Notes: generated by a model from the sequence alone, not told the origin. Numbered from the stretch's first letter, positions 1 through 9,436 are shown. The stretch: DNA of 64,000 nt from Kovacikia minuta CCNUW1 (GCF_020091585.1 NZ_CP083582.1:2480001-2544000); one strand, 5' to 3'. Numbers and translations: made by a program.

Positions 1-125
1 ACCGAGACATAATCGGAGAGCTGCAATGAGTAGTAGGGAGATCCCTGGCTGTCCGCACTGGTTAGTTTGGCAATGACATCAAACCAGGGAGTCGAAAAAA
101 CAGTGTTGCGATCGACAATTTCCAC
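1..125 (-). CDS. Nudix hydrolase family protein, N-terminal fragment cut by window edge
   Basis: Minus-strand reading from a GTG at 125 (an in-frame stop lies just upstream) gives about 41 residues beginning MEIVDRNTVFSTPWFDVIAK and containing PYYSLQLSDYVS. The pattern 'PWF.V..K......YY.L...DYV' is what I associate with the N-terminal strand region of Nudix (ADP-ribose pyrophosphatase-like) hydrolases. The Nudix box itself would lie outside the window, so the family assignment is by resemblance only. Confidence 0.45.
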   Translation of the reverse strand, partial: MEIVDRNTVFSTPWFDVIAKLTSADSQGSPYYSLQLSDYVS

Positions 126-412
126 GCGGTTTCCTTTTTATTCTCAGTAACGTAACGGGGGGCAGGGGGCAGGGGGTAGGAGTAAGGAACGAGGAGCTAG
201 AAGAATTCATTCCCCATTCCCCATCTCACACCCTACATCCCATCCCCTATATTTCCCCATCTCCTCCCCCTTCCCATCGTTTTCCTATTCATTCTGTCTC
301 CTTATAGAATAGATAGCGATAGTTACAAGGGTTATACATTTTGATCTGACATGCTTTACCGCTGACACCTGACACCTGACACCTGGCACCTGAGACCTGA
401 CACCTGTTACCC

Positions 413-1634
413 ATGCTGCCGACTGATCTTCTAATTCATCGTTACAACGGGGAAGAGGTGGTGCCCAAGCGATTGGCACTCAATCCCAAGAATTTGGCAA
501 TGGCAGCAGATCTGATTGCCCTGTTTGCAGAATGCCAGGGGTGGGATTCGGAGTGAGTTAAACCGCCAGCTTCAAGAACTAGAGGGCGAAGATACGGATT
601 ATCGGATCAAACGGGGATTGGCTCATTTGCTGAATAGCGAAGCATTTAGCAAATTTGAAACGGTCAGTCCTCTGGAACCATCGGCCTTACGGCAGCGGGT
701 CTTTGCGCTTTCTGCTCAGTCTGCTCCTGCACCTCAGGCAACTCAAGCCACACTGCAACGCCTTGCCCAAACCCTGACGCAGGAACTCGATCGCGAAATA
801 CTCCCGATTCAAATTCAAACCGGGCTTTACGCTGATTTGTCTGAGAACCAGATCCTGACCAGTTTTGATGCTCCTACAGGCGAGGCATTGTTGCACCGCT
901 ACAACCTGTCTCAGGTGCAGGGCATTTTCTACCGTGCCAGCCATGTCATACTCAATGCCCATCGGAATGACCCTGGGGAGTACAAACTGCTGTTTCGTTA
1001 TCTCAAACTATTTAACTTGATGACCTACATCGAAGGGGATGCCGATCATGGGTTCACTCTGACGATCGACGGTCCCACCAGTCTGTTCAAACCCAGTACT
1101 CGTTACGGCTTGAAACTGGCAATGATGTTGCCTGCCCTATTACACGTAACAAAATGGAGCCTGACTGCAACCCTCCAGATGCGAGATGCTTACTCTGGTA
1201 AAGTGCGATCGGGGCGGTTTGCCCTTGACGCTAACTGTGAATTGGTTACCCACTACCCACCCGGCAAAACCTACGACAGCTTGCTGGAAGCAAGTTTTGT
1301 CGATCGCTGGGCAAAAACCAAAACCGAGTGGCAATTGGAGCGGGAAGTTGATCTGATACCCATTCCTGGGAGCGTCATGATTCCCGACTTTCGCCTGGTT
1401 CACCCTGATGGGCGCACCTTTTTGTTAGAAATCGTCGGTTACTGGCGTCCTGAATATTTGCGCAAAAAGTTTTCCCAGGTGCGTCAGGCAGGACGAAATG
1501 ACCTGATCCTGGCAGTTTCGGAACGGTTAAACCTGGAAAAGGCAGGCGTCAAAATTAGCGATGCCCCTGCTCGAATCGTCTGGTTCAAAGACCAGTTGAT
1601 GCCCAAAGCGGTACTGGCGGAAATTGAGGATTAA
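413..1634 (+). pseudogene. DUF790 family nuclease-like protein, single frameshift
   Basis: The natural start is the ATG at 413 (MLPTDLLIHRYNGEEVVPKR...), which reads to a stop at about 554. The rest of the family sequence (SELNRQLQELEGEDTDYRIK to the end) is in the next frame up to 1634. The switch falls in the G-rich run around 535-548, where one extra base restores the frame if removed. The rejoined protein is about 406 residues. The C-terminal part has 'PDFRLVHPDG...LLEIVGYW', matching the PD-(D/E)xK-type core expected for DUF790, the family of archaeal Bax1, which partners the XPB helicase. No helicase gene is visible next door; its usual partner could be elsewhere. This may be a true pseudogene or a sequencing error in a homopolymer. 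Confidence 0.8.
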
Positions 1635-1725
1635 GAATTGAGGATTAAGAATTGAGGATTAAGAATTGAGGATTAAGAATTGAGGATTAAGAATTAAGAA
1701 TTAAGAATTAAGAATTAAGAATTGA
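1625..1725. repeat. Tandem AT-rich repeat after DUF790 gene
   Basis: Units GAATTGAGGATTAA and then GAATTAA are repeated head to tail, starting inside the last codons of the DUF790 gene. This kind of simple repeat is common in the spacers of this window. Confidence 0.85.
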
Positions 1726-1806
1726 GCCAGGGGAAATTCCTCTAACGTGAAGCAGTTCATCGTTCATCATCTATGACTCAAATCCCCTTCTCTCTGCGTG
1801 CGGGTA

Positions 1807-2033
1807 CTAAGGATTGCGAATTAAATAACCTGCGTAGGTTGGGTTGAAGTATGAAACCCAACATCTGCGGGGTGTTGGGTTTCGCGAACTCTACAAAAGT
1901 CGATGTGATTTAATTCTTGTTCCTAAGGATTGCGAATTAAATAACCTGCGTAGGTTGGGTTGAAGTATGAAACCCAACACCCTGTAGATGTTGGGTTTTG
2001 CGAACTCAACCCAGTCATGGAAAAAGTCGATGT
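1807..2033. repeat. Two tandem copies of a dispersed TAGGTTGGGTT palindromic repeat
   Basis: Two copies of about 110 bp start at 1807 and 1923 with the same left edge (GGATTGCGAATTAAATAACC). Each contains inverted TTGGGTTgaagtatgAAACCCAAC and a second GTTGGGTTTcGCGAACT arm. A shorter relative lies at 33391-33460. This is a non-coding palindromic element; the open frame across it on the minus strand (1891-2154) looks spurious. Confidence 0.8.
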
Positions 2034-2154
2034 TACCCTTTCCCCTGCGGGATAAATTTCCTCTATCAAAGACTACCTGGGAAAAATAGATCGTTTGGCG
2101 TAAGGGTAAGCATTCGATAAACAGTCCTTTGAGCATCATGACGACAGATAGCAA

Positions 2155-3067
2155 GGCGCTTTGCCCTTAGATCTCAAGGGTTTGAACCACAACTTTTCAG
2201 GTAACGGCTTAATTCAGCAGAATCTTTTTTAAAGAAGATTTATGTTGCGTGTATTTCTTTACCAGTTCCTTATTTTCTCATTCTAGGCTGAAGAACAAGA
2301 AATCATAAACGAGCCACAGGAGTAGTAAACGCTCCCCTTTAAGGAGGATGGAGGATTTCGTCCTATGTATTCCAATAAAAAGTTTCTATGCTTTCGGACC
2401 GTTGTTATAGAGGTTTTAAATTGTTCGCGAGAGTGAACCGTTGTGTAGGGTAGTTCCCCAGAGGGAAGGATGGTAAGCGGGAGGAAGAGTACGAAATGCC
2501 CACATTCGCACCATCGCTCCTTAATCCCGATCCCTTCCCCAGTAGGGCTATCTATAGAGGCTCTCCAGAATCCTTACCTTCCTTCCAGGAACAGTCAGTT
2601 TAGATAAAGCATACTTGTCAGTTCTATAAGCCAATTAAATACTGTAATTAAAAGAAAACTGTCATTCTGGTCACCGACAATAGCGGTCAAGTCAGACAAC
2701 ACTTATCTAAACTTTTTCCGAGGACGTTGCTTTAGAACCGATAAATCAGGAGAAGTCAACAAATGCAAACCGTTTAAGGGCTGAGGTTTTTAGTTAGTCA
2801 AGAGGAATGCAAGCCTTAAGTTAAGGAGTTTACAGAAAGATGGTCCAGAAGACATAGACATTGAAGCTTCTAAAATTACCCCGCGCGGGGTATGTGCACT
2901 TTGTCAAACAGTTGTTATATTCTGTAATACGAAGGAGTTGTTGGATTTTACTTTTAGGGAATTCTTGAAATAAGCCAGCAACTGTTGATGAGCAGCCACG
3001 GTTTCTGAATTTCGGGAGCTTTGGCAAACGGATTACTACTCTCTCTCTCTCATATTGGAGTCGAACA
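2155..3067 (+). other. Long nblA upstream region, with candidate structured RNA
   Basis: About 900 bp without a credible gene precede nblA. Around 2463-2539 nested complementary arms can be read: GGGAAGG with CCTTCCC, CGGGA with TCCCG, and CGAAATG with CATTCG. This could be a hairpin RNA or part of a long 5' leader. I see no clear NtcA box (GTA-N8-TAC). Confidence 0.35.
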
Positions 3068-3265
3068 ATGGATAAACCTGTTGAACTATCACTAGAGCAG
3101 CAATTCAGCATTCGATCGTTTGAAACCCAGGTCCAGAATATGAGCCGTGAACAAGCACAAGATTTTCTGGTGAAACTCTACGAACAAATGGTGCTGCGTG
3201 AAAATATGTACAAGCACTTCCTGAAGCATCAGTGGGGATTAGAACCCGGTCCTCAGTTCCAGTAA
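3068..3265 (+). CDS. nblA: Phycobilisome degradation protein NblA
   Basis: A 65-residue protein with the NblA signature 'ELSLEQQFSIRSFETQVQNM' followed by 'QAQDFLVKLYEQMVLRE' and 'LKHQWGL'. NblA is a small helical adaptor that marks phycobilisomes for degradation by Clp protease when nitrogen or other nutrients run out. Length is normal for the family (about 60 residues). A GGAG sits about 8 bases before the ATG. It is monocistronic here, with a long upstream region that probably carries its stress-responsive promoter. The identification is by strong sequence resemblance. Confidence 0.95.
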   Translation: MDKPVELSLEQQFSIRSFETQVQNMSREQAQDFLVKLYEQMVLRENMYKHFLKHQWGLEPGPQFQ

Positions 3266-3572
3266 GTTCGCAACTTAGCGGACGACCTCAATCTCTTGCT
3301 TAGGTTCCTGCGGGAAAAGGAGCTGGGGATGTTGGGGCGTCAGCCAAACTTAAATCGTTAAATTGTGACTGCACTTGATTTTTGTACTAGCGCTCAAGCT
3401 CATATAATCTGCTATCCAAAGCTTTATTGGACTTTAGACGATCGCTTTTGGACTAAGGAGCAGCAGGCAGCTAAAACTTTTGTCAATTCAAAACTATTCA
3501 AGATCCAGGGTTCAAACCCGCAGCCTTAATTTCAGACGCTCTAAACGCCACATCTGCGTGCTGGATTCCAAG
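3266..3572. other. Spacer between convergent nblA and aminotransferase
   Basis: No coding frame of note and no clear terminator. A tRNA-like GGGTTCAAACCC at about 3508 has no matching acceptor or anticodon arms. Confidence 0.5.
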
Positions 3573-4742
3573 CTAAGCCGATCTCAAAAAGTGAGAAATT
3601 CTTTCAACTGCCCGCTCAAGCTTTGGCGGCTCATGAACCAGGGCAAACCGGACATACCCCTCGCCTGATTTACCAAATCCCGCCCCAGGGGAAACAGCAA
3701 CGCCTGTAGACTCAACCAGTTGGGTGCAGAACTGAACCGAGTTGGTTGCCCACGGTGGAGGAAGCTTTGCCCAAACATACATCGTGGCGGGAGGAGTGGG
3801 AACTTGCCAACCCATCTGGTGGAGTGCGTTGACAAAAGCATCCCGTCGTCGTTGGAAAGTTTCAACGACAATTTGAACCCCCTGCTGAGGTCCGCTTAAT
3901 GCTGCTATCGCGCCGTTCAAAATGCCCTGATACTGATTGAAGTCAATAGCTGCTTTGACACAACGCAACGCCCGGATTAAAGTGGCATTTCCGATGGCAT
4001 AACCAACCCGAAAACCACCCATGTTATAGGATTTGGACAGAGTGAAAAACTCGATCGAGCAGGTTTTCTGGGGATCTGCTTGCAACACTGAAGGCGGTTT
4101 CTCTCCAAAGGTCAAATCTGCATAGGGGAAGTCGTGCACCAGCACCAGATCGTGCTGCTGGCAGAAGGCAACGGCTTCCTGAAAAAAGGAGAGCGGAGCG
4201 ATCGCCGTTGTTGGGTTGTGGGGATAGCTCAAAACCATCATGCGCGCCTGCGCCAGTACGGGAGCTGGAATATCCTGAAACACAGGCAAAAACCCCCGCT
4301 CTGCCACCATCGGCATAGCATACACCTGCCCACTAGCCAAGTACACACCGCCCGCATGGGAGGGATAACCAGGGTCAAGCAACAGCGCGAAATCTCCCGG
4401 ATTGAGAATTGCCAGTGGAAGATGGGCCGTGCCTTCCTGAGAACCAATCAGGGGAAGCACCTCGGTTTCAGGGTCAACGGAAATACCAAATCTCTGGGTG
4501 TACCAGGTGGCTGCTGCCTCGCGAAAGGTGCGGGTGCCATGAAACAGGAGATATCCGTGTGTGCTGGCATCGGTCAAAGATTGGGCGATCGCATCCAACA
4601 CATGGGACTGGGCAGGTAAATCTGAAGATCCTAACGATAGATCAATGATTTCCTGTCCAGCGGCTCTGGCTCTGGCTTTTGCCTGATCCATATCCGCAAA
4701 AACGTTGGAGTGAAAGCAGTCTAAGCGTTGGGCAAATTGCAT
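3573..4742 (-). CDS. PLP-dependent aminotransferase class I/II (LL-DAP aminotransferase-like)
   Basis: A 389-residue fold-type I aminotransferase. Visible elements are 'SYPHNPT' (Asn176, which contacts PLP), 'VHDFPYAD' (Asp204, for the pyridine nitrogen), 'TLSKSYNMGGFRVGY' with the Schiff-base lysine at 237, and a C-terminal 'GEGYVRFALVHEP' carrying the carboxylate-binding arginine. The SKSYNMGGFRVGY form is typical of the group containing LL-diaminopimelate aminotransferase and alanine/aspartate transaminases, so the exact substrate cannot be fixed. It is convergent with nblA and has no obvious operon partner. The start is the first ATG and gives a normal N-terminus. Confidence 0.85.
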   Translation of the reverse strand: MQFAQRLDCFHSNVFADMDQAKARARAAGQEIIDLSLGSSDLPAQSHVLDAIAQSLTDASTHGYLLFHGTRTFREAAATWYTQRFGISVDPETEVLPLIGSQEGTAHLPLAILNPGDFALLLDPGYPSHAGGVYLASGQVYAMPMVAERGFLPVFQDIPAPVLAQARMMVLSYPHNPTTAIAPLSFFQEAVAFCQQHDLVLVHDFPYADLTFGEKPPSVLQADPQKTCSIEFFTLSKSYNMGGFRVGYAIGNATLIRALRCVKAAIDFNQYQGILNGAIAALSGPQQGVQIVVETFQRRRDAFVNALHQMGWQVPTPPATMYVWAKLPPPWATNSVQFCTQLVESTGVAVSPGAGFGKSGEGYVRFALVHEPPKLERAVERISHFLRSA

Positions 4743-5029
4743 GGGTTTGAGCTATCAGCGACAGCAGGTGTCAATGTCAGGGAGCGGATGTTTGGTGTCT
4801 ACAGCACAAAATTGGGGATCTCAATTCTATAAACTGCCTACTCCTTAAGGCTGTTGCCATAACCCAGTACAGGGAGCACCTATCAGCGAAGCAATAACCG
4901 CTGGTAAAGTTGAAGCTCCACAAACGGTTTGAACCCCTGTGACTATGCCTGTATTGAGAGAATTGAGGTTTCTAGAAGCAGTGTAGAGGGTTGCACTTCC
5001 AGTTTACCTAATCGCTGATCACGCAACCG

Positions 5030-5356
5030 CTAGCCTAAATGATTCCCCAAAAGGCTTTCGAGTTTTTGCTTACTGATTGCCCCCTCGGTTGCCTCAATAA
5101 CTTCTCCCGACTTGAACAACCGAAAGGCTGGAACTCCTTCTATTCCACACTTTGCAACTGACTCTGGGTTGGGATCAACCTCTAATTTCACCACCTTGAG
5201 CTGATCGCCGTATCCCGAAGCAAGGCTATCCACAATTGGAGCCATCAGCCGACAGGGACCGCACCAGGGTGCCCAAAAATAGGCAAGTACAGGCTGAGTT
5301 GCCTGCAAAACCTCGCCCTCAAATTCAGAATCGGTAATGGTTAACACGCTACTCAT
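5030..5356 (-). CDS. Thioredoxin-family protein
   Basis: Classical single-domain thioredoxin with the active site WCGPC. Starting at the internal ATG (5356, MSSVLTITDSEF) gives 108 residues and puts the redox cysteines at 32 and 35, the standard thioredoxin numbering; a start four codons upstream (5368) is also possible. The cis-proline loop 'GIEGVPAF' and the final 'LF.SGEV......G' are present. It would reduce protein disulphides in the cytosol. It is monocistronic, downstream of and in the same direction as the DUF4912 gene but separated from it by a strong terminator. Confidence 0.9.
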   Translation of the reverse strand: MSSVLTITDSEFEGEVLQATQPVLAYFWAPWCGPCRLMAPIVDSLASGYGDQLKVVKLEVDPNPESVAKCGIEGVPAFRLFKSGEVIEATEGAISKQKLESLLGNHLG

Positions 5357-5474
5357 ACCTATTCCCATGACTCCGGTTGGATATAACTCCCTTCATTATT
5401 CTGCCGTGTTTTGACACTTCAAGGCAAACATGGTGGAAACACGGGTGGAAGGATCAGGAACAGAACCAGTAACC

Positions 5475-5507
5475 CGAAAAAAATCCCCCCGCGATCGCGG
5501 GGGGATT
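5475..5507 (-). terminator. Intrinsic terminator of the DUF4912 gene
   Basis: A 26-bp perfect palindrome (AATCCCCCC, the HIP1 octamer GCGATCGC, GGGGGGATT; 5482-5507) is followed on the minus strand by a run of T. It lies 35 bases past the DUF4912 stop codon. A HIP1 octamer forms the tip of the stem. Confidence 0.85.
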
Positions 5508-5541
5508 CAGGGGGTTGTTCAAGGGCAACGAAGCGGATGGA

Positions 5542-6798
5542 TTAGGCAATCCATTCTTCGACTGCTTCTTCCTTTGTGTTGGTGCGCCGTTCTGGAGTTT
5601 CGCGGGTGAACTTCATATGGATGGCGCGGTTTTGTTCACCATCGGCAGCAACCGCCAGAATTGGGAAGTCGATCAGACCATCCTGGAATGACATCTGGAA
5701 GCGGAAGGTGCCATCGGGATTTAGCTGAATGGGACGACCACCAATCGTCACCGTTGCGTCTGGTTCAGTTGCACCGTAGACAATTAATTCGGCATCGGCG
5801 ACCAACCAGAATTTGCGGGGACGATGAACCGGCAAGGAAGCGGAGAAGCCAAGCCCCACACCGGACATGGTTAACCCAGACATGGTTGGAACCGCGCCCC
5901 ACATCCCCACACCTGAGGGGAACACATAGGAGCTAATGGATTCAACCATTTGCACCGAACCATAGATAGAGCCTGCAACGTGCTGCATCGACCCATACAG
6001 GGAGCCTGCAACCCGTTGAGCTTCAGCAGACTCGGCCAGTCCAAAGATTTGGTCGTAAATGGCATTGCCGCCCGGTGCTCCTAATCCCAACTTTTTGCTG
6101 GGGGGCACCAGTTCCAGGAAGGTCTTGCCCACCAGGGGTTCATCCCAACTGATCGTCAAGAAGTGATCTTCAATCCAGTCAGAGGGATAGACGGGAGGAA
6201 TGCGCACTGGCGCAGAACGTGCCAGCAGCAACCAGCGACCATCAGCAGCACGATAGCCAAGGTCGATAACGTAATCACGATCGCTGACCGGAATGGGCAA
6301 ATACCACTCCCGCGCCAGTTCATCAGCAGGATATTCCTGAATGCTGTGGGGACTCTGGTGGACCAAGCTAATCTCGGTTACGTCATAGAGACGCAGGGCA
6401 AGTTGCTGTCCACCCTGTTGCCGCAACTCTTCCTTATGTTCATTTGTGACATCCCAATAGGCATAGGCCCATTGGGGATCACGGGGCATCAAAACAATCC
6501 GGCTATCTCCGTATCCATCCGGTAAATCGGGCAAACCCTCATCAACGGCTGCTAATGAACCTCCTACTCGATCGTTCTGTCCCAGATCAAACTTCGCGGC
6601 TTCCACCTCTTCCTGTGCCTCCAATCTACGAGTTGTTGTAGGGGTTGGCGTTCCCTGAAGTCGTTGCTGAATCTCCTGGATTGAAGCCAGAAGTTGGTCC
6701 TTACGCATGCGGCTATAGCGGGAAACACCGTATTCACTTGCGACCTTACGCAGTTGTCGCAGGGTCATTTCCTCCAAAGGGGGACGTTCTTTTGCCAT
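5542..6798 (-). CDS. Rho N-terminal domain + DUF4912 protein
   Basis: A 418-residue protein. Residues about 8-45 (LEEMTLRQLRKVASEYGV...KDQLLASI) match the SAP-like N-terminal domain of transcription terminator Rho. Residues about 100-205 (DSRIVLMPRDPQWAYAYWDV ... ) match DUF4912. A Gly/Ser/Met-rich middle follows, then a C-terminal beta-rich segment (about 335-395) with 'LIVYGATEPDATVTIGGRPI' resembling an Ig-like/IPT fold. There is no signal peptide. This architecture is familiar in cyanobacteria, but I know of no established function; the Rho_N part hints at nucleic-acid binding. It is divergent from the DUF2993 gene across a 400-bp region holding two operator-like palindromes. Confidence 0.8.
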   Translation of the reverse strand: MAKERPPLEEMTLRQLRKVASEYGVSRYSRMRKDQLLASIQEIQQRLQGTPTPTTTRRLEAQEEVEAAKFDLGQNDRVGGSLAAVDEGLPDLPDGYGDSRIVLMPRDPQWAYAYWDVTNEHKEELRQQGGQQLALRLYDVTEISLVHQSPHSIQEYPADELAREWYLPIPVSDRDYVIDLGYRAADGRWLLLARSAPVRIPPVYPSDWIEDHFLTISWDEPLVGKTFLELVPPSKKLGLGAPGGNAIYDQIFGLAESAEAQRVAGSLYGSMQHVAGSIYGSVQMVESISSYVFPSGVGMWGAVPTMSGLTMSGVGLGFSASLPVHRPRKFWLVADAELIVYGATEPDATVTIGGRPIQLNPDGTFRFQMSFQDGLIDFPILAVAADGEQNRAIHMKFTRETPERRTNTKEEAVEEWIA

Positions 6799-6998
6799 AA
6801 CAATTCACTCTCCGGGTTCATCTATGAGATCAAGCTCACTTCGTAGTTCGGTTGACTTCGAATCGACATTTTAATAATTCTTTGGGATCTGGGGATCAAT
6901 TTCTTAAGTTTATCCTGCCCGAAACTCCCCCTCTGGTCAAGGGCTGAAGCGACTAAATTTAGGCATATGTACGCATTTCCAGGGAGGATGGGGATCGT

Positions 6999-7020
6999 AA
7001 TGTCATGAAATTATGACATT
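6999..7020. promoter_or_regulatory. Operator-like inverted repeat 1
   Basis: Perfect AATGTCAT-(6)-ATGACATT. It lies in the divergent region between the DUF4912 and DUF2993 genes and its centre is 41 bp from a second, related palindrome. Confidence 0.5.
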
Positions 7021-7038
7021 AATTCTGGGTGCTTTAGA

Positions 7039-7062
7039 AAATGTCAGAATTTTGTGACATTT
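7039..7062. promoter_or_regulatory. Operator-like inverted repeat 2
   Basis: Perfect AAATGTCA-(8)-TGACATTT. It shares the TGACATT half-site with the palindrome at 6999-7020. The 41-bp centre spacing is close to four helical turns, which suggests two sites on one DNA face. Confidence 0.5.
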
Positions 7063-7200
7063 GATCTCATTGCTGTTTTTGCCTCCTGCCGTTGTCTTTT
7101 ATTCTTGAGCCTGCGTCCTTTATTCTGATCTCCTCCCACCCCCTGCTGTATACTCAGGTTTGATTTGCCGCAGTAGGAATGGGAACCGCTTCCAGCACTT

Positions 7201-7944
7201 ATGTCTAAACAAAGCCGGGTAATTACGACTGTGCTGACTCCAGCCGTGCGGTTTTGGTTGCGATCGCAACTGGAACAGGTGGAGGACTTACAGCTGATGG
7301 TTGAGGCGGGCGATCGCGAGATTCTTGGCGGGTGCATCCGGCGAGTTTCTGTTTCTGCCCAAAAAGCCGTTTACCGGGGTTTATATCTGAGCCAGGTTTC
7401 TATTTTGGGGGAACAAATTCGTACCAATCTACGCCAGGTGCTACGGGGGCAGCCACTCCGGTTATTGGAGGCTTTTCCGATCGCGGGTGACGTTCTGATT
7501 AGTGAAGCGGATTTGAACGCTTCTTTGCAGGCACCGCTTTTAGGAGATGCCGTCGCCAATTTTTTATTGTCCCTATTGTCGAATAGTGGAACTGACTGCG
7601 ATCGGTTCCGGGGTGCTCAAGCCCTTCATCTCCAAGATCCCAAAATTGCCATTCAAGATGGGAAACTGACCTTCACCGCTACCCTTACCTGTGCCAATGA
7701 GCTTGACAGTGAGCCGCTTCCCATTATTCTTTGGACTGGGCTTTTATTAGAAAATAACCGCCTTCTCCGACTGCACCCACTTCGTTGGCAACGCGCTGAC
7801 AAAGATCCACCGGACCTGCCTCAAAACCATCCAACCGATTTGGCCTTTGACCTGGGATCGGAAGTTTCCCTGGAAGAACTGACCCTAGAAACTGGGCAGA
7901 TTCGTTGCCGAGGACAAATTAGGGTGACTCCGGAGGAAGAGTAG
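7201..7944 (+). CDS. DUF2993 (LmeA-like) protein
   Basis: A 247-residue protein with the DUF2993 layout: 'VEDLQLMVEAGDREILGGCI' and 'VSVSAQKAVYRGLYLSQVSILGEQI' near the N-terminus, then 'SEADLNASL' and a C-terminal beta-rich half. Relatives such as mycobacterial LmeA are lipid-binding, envelope-linked proteins. No clear signal peptide is visible here, so location is uncertain. The start ATG has only a weak ribosome site. It is divergent from the DUF4912 gene and probably controlled by the paired palindromes just upstream. Confidence 0.8.
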   Translation: MSKQSRVITTVLTPAVRFWLRSQLEQVEDLQLMVEAGDREILGGCIRRVSVSAQKAVYRGLYLSQVSILGEQIRTNLRQVLRGQPLRLLEAFPIAGDVLISEADLNASLQAPLLGDAVANFLLSLLSNSGTDCDRFRGAQALHLQDPKIAIQDGKLTFTATLTCANELDSEPLPIILWTGLLLENNRLLRLHPLRWQRADKDPPDLPQNHPTDLAFDLGSEVSLEELTLETGQIRCRGQIRVTPEEE

Positions 7945-8121
7945 AGTTCTATAGCGGGTGATAGGTGTTAGGTGGCAGGTGTTAGGGAAGAAATAGCCAT
8001 TGCCCAAGGGTTTCGGCATATTCAAGTGTCCTAACCTTCATGGCGATGACTATAAGTTTTAGGTTTTGAGTTTTAAGTCGAAATCATCCGATCCCCCACA
8101 CCCCACACCCCACACCCCTAT

Positions 8122-8994
8122 CTACCCCGGCAATTTCGGTAGTACGAGGGTGACGAAGTAGTACACCAGGGGTGCGGTAAAAACGTAACTATCTGCCCGA
8201 TCCAAAATTCCGCCATGACCGGGGATGAGTTGTCCAGAGTCTTTGACTCCGGCATCTCGTTTCATCATGGATTCGGTTAAATCTCCCAGGAGGCTGGCAA
8301 TTCCAATCAGCAGACCCAGGGCGGCTCCGGTTACAGGTGAACCAGGCCAATCTAGATACCAGGAACCTGCGATCGCGACTAAAATGCTGGCTGTAACGCC
8401 AAATACGGCACCTTCTACCGTTTTCTTGGGGCTAATGTCAGACAGACGGGTGCGCCCAAAAAATTTGCCAAAGACATATGCGCCAATATCCGCAGCCCAG
8501 ATGCAACTAAAGGCAAGCAGGGTATGGGTCAAGCCTTGGGGCAAGCTACTAAGGAGATTGGTCCAGGTGGCGGGAAAGTAGCCCTCAAAGGGGAGGTTGC
8601 TGACTTCTGCCTGACCCAGCGATCGCAAACGTACCCAGTAACTCGGCAAATAGCCACCATAAAATAACCCCATCACGGAGGTTGAAATATCTGCAATGGT
8701 GGCAAACTTGGGTTGAAACAGCAGATAGAAGCAAATAAACGTTCCGGCTACAGGAAAAACCGCGTCTGCCCCGGTTGAAGAAATGTTGGAAATAATCAGC
8801 AATGCTTGGCTGACGGCAAGGGTGGTCTTGGCTGCGGGAGCAATTCCCTTCGCTCGAGCAAGTTGGAAGTACTCCAGTTGCCCTAAGTAGATAATCACCC
8901 CAAAACCAGCGGTAAAGTACCATCCCCCTAGCAAAATCATGGCTAGAGCCAGGGCGATCGCTACCACTCCACTAACAACACGGGTCCAAGGCAT
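8122..8994 (-). CDS. cdsA: Phosphatidate cytidylyltransferase CdsA
   Basis: A 290-residue integral membrane protein with about eight hydrophobic segments. The C-terminal signature 'LLGDLTESMMKRDAGVKDSG...PGHGGILDRADS' (residues about 234-269) is the diagnostic CDP-diglyceride synthetase motif. It makes CDP-diacylglycerol from phosphatidic acid and CTP, the precursor of phosphatidylglycerol, which photosystems need. Length is normal. The start at 8994 (MPWTRVVSGVVAIAL) fits the first membrane helix. It stands alone, convergent with the DUF2993 gene. Confidence 0.95.
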   Translation of the reverse strand: MPWTRVVSGVVAIALALAMILLGGWYFTAGFGVIIYLGQLEYFQLARAKGIAPAAKTTLAVSQALLIISNISSTGADAVFPVAGTFICFYLLFQPKFATIADISTSVMGLFYGGYLPSYWVRLRSLGQAEVSNLPFEGYFPATWTNLLSSLPQGLTHTLLAFSCIWAADIGAYVFGKFFGRTRLSDISPKKTVEGAVFGVTASILVAIAGSWYLDWPGSPVTGAALGLLIGIASLLGDLTESMMKRDAGVKDSGQLIPGHGGILDRADSYVFTAPLVYYFVTLVLPKLPG

Positions 8995-9436
8995 AGAATT
9001 TGCTTTTCTTGAAGAGAACCCAAACTATCTCCACACCACTTTCCTTTAAAGTCAGGACAACACCCTTTTGCATAAACGCATAGTGAATTTGGAGAATTGG
9101 TTCCGACCTGCAATTCTTGCTAACCGGATGATAAACAGTCAATTTACTGCAATCAAGATTTCCAAAGGCTTCTTGCTTATAAAAGGTTAGCTGGAGATTA
9201 AGAAGGTTAAGAATCCTTTGGAACACTTTAACCGAATCCGGTCCCTCCTTAATCAGTAAGACAATGTTTGAAAAGTCCTATTGCCTATAGCAAAACGTTC
9301 AGATCCCCCTAAATCCCCCTTAAAAAGGGGGACTTTGAGGTATTTTCCCTCCTTTTTAAGGGGGGTTAGGGGGGATCACTGAGTGCTTAACATTACAAGC
9401 GATACATTTTCAAACAACCTCTAAGACAAGAAGTCT
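8995..9436. other. Spacer between cdsA and cbiT
   Basis: This 440-bp spacer has no supported gene. The minus-strand frame across it (8972-9226) shows no recognisable protein features. It holds the palindromic repeat at 9302-9377. Confidence 0.5.
9302..9377. repeat. Dispersed GATCCCCCTAAATCCCCC palindromic repeat
   Basis: Left arm GATCCCCCTAAATCCCCCTT and right arm AAGGGGGGTTAGGGGGGATC form a long imperfect inverted repeat. Each arm also holds an internal CCTTAAAAAGG-type pairing. It looks like a common cyanobacterial MITE-like element. Confidence 0.8.

Noticed and set aside
285-479. 64-residue minus-strand frame overlapping the DUF790 start
   Set aside because: Consists of translated ACACCTG repeats and antisense of DUF790 codons.
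1891-2154. 87-residue minus-strand open frame
   Set aside because: It runs through two dispersed palindromic repeats and shows no recognisable protein features.
3508-3525. tRNA T-arm-like GGGTTCAAACCC
   Set aside because: The 5-bp stems around a 7-base loop do not pair and no anticodon or acceptor arm can be built.
8972-9226. 84-residue minus-strand frame upstream of cdsA
   Set aside because: Low-complexity AT-rich translation, overlaps the cdsA start and lacks a ribosome site.
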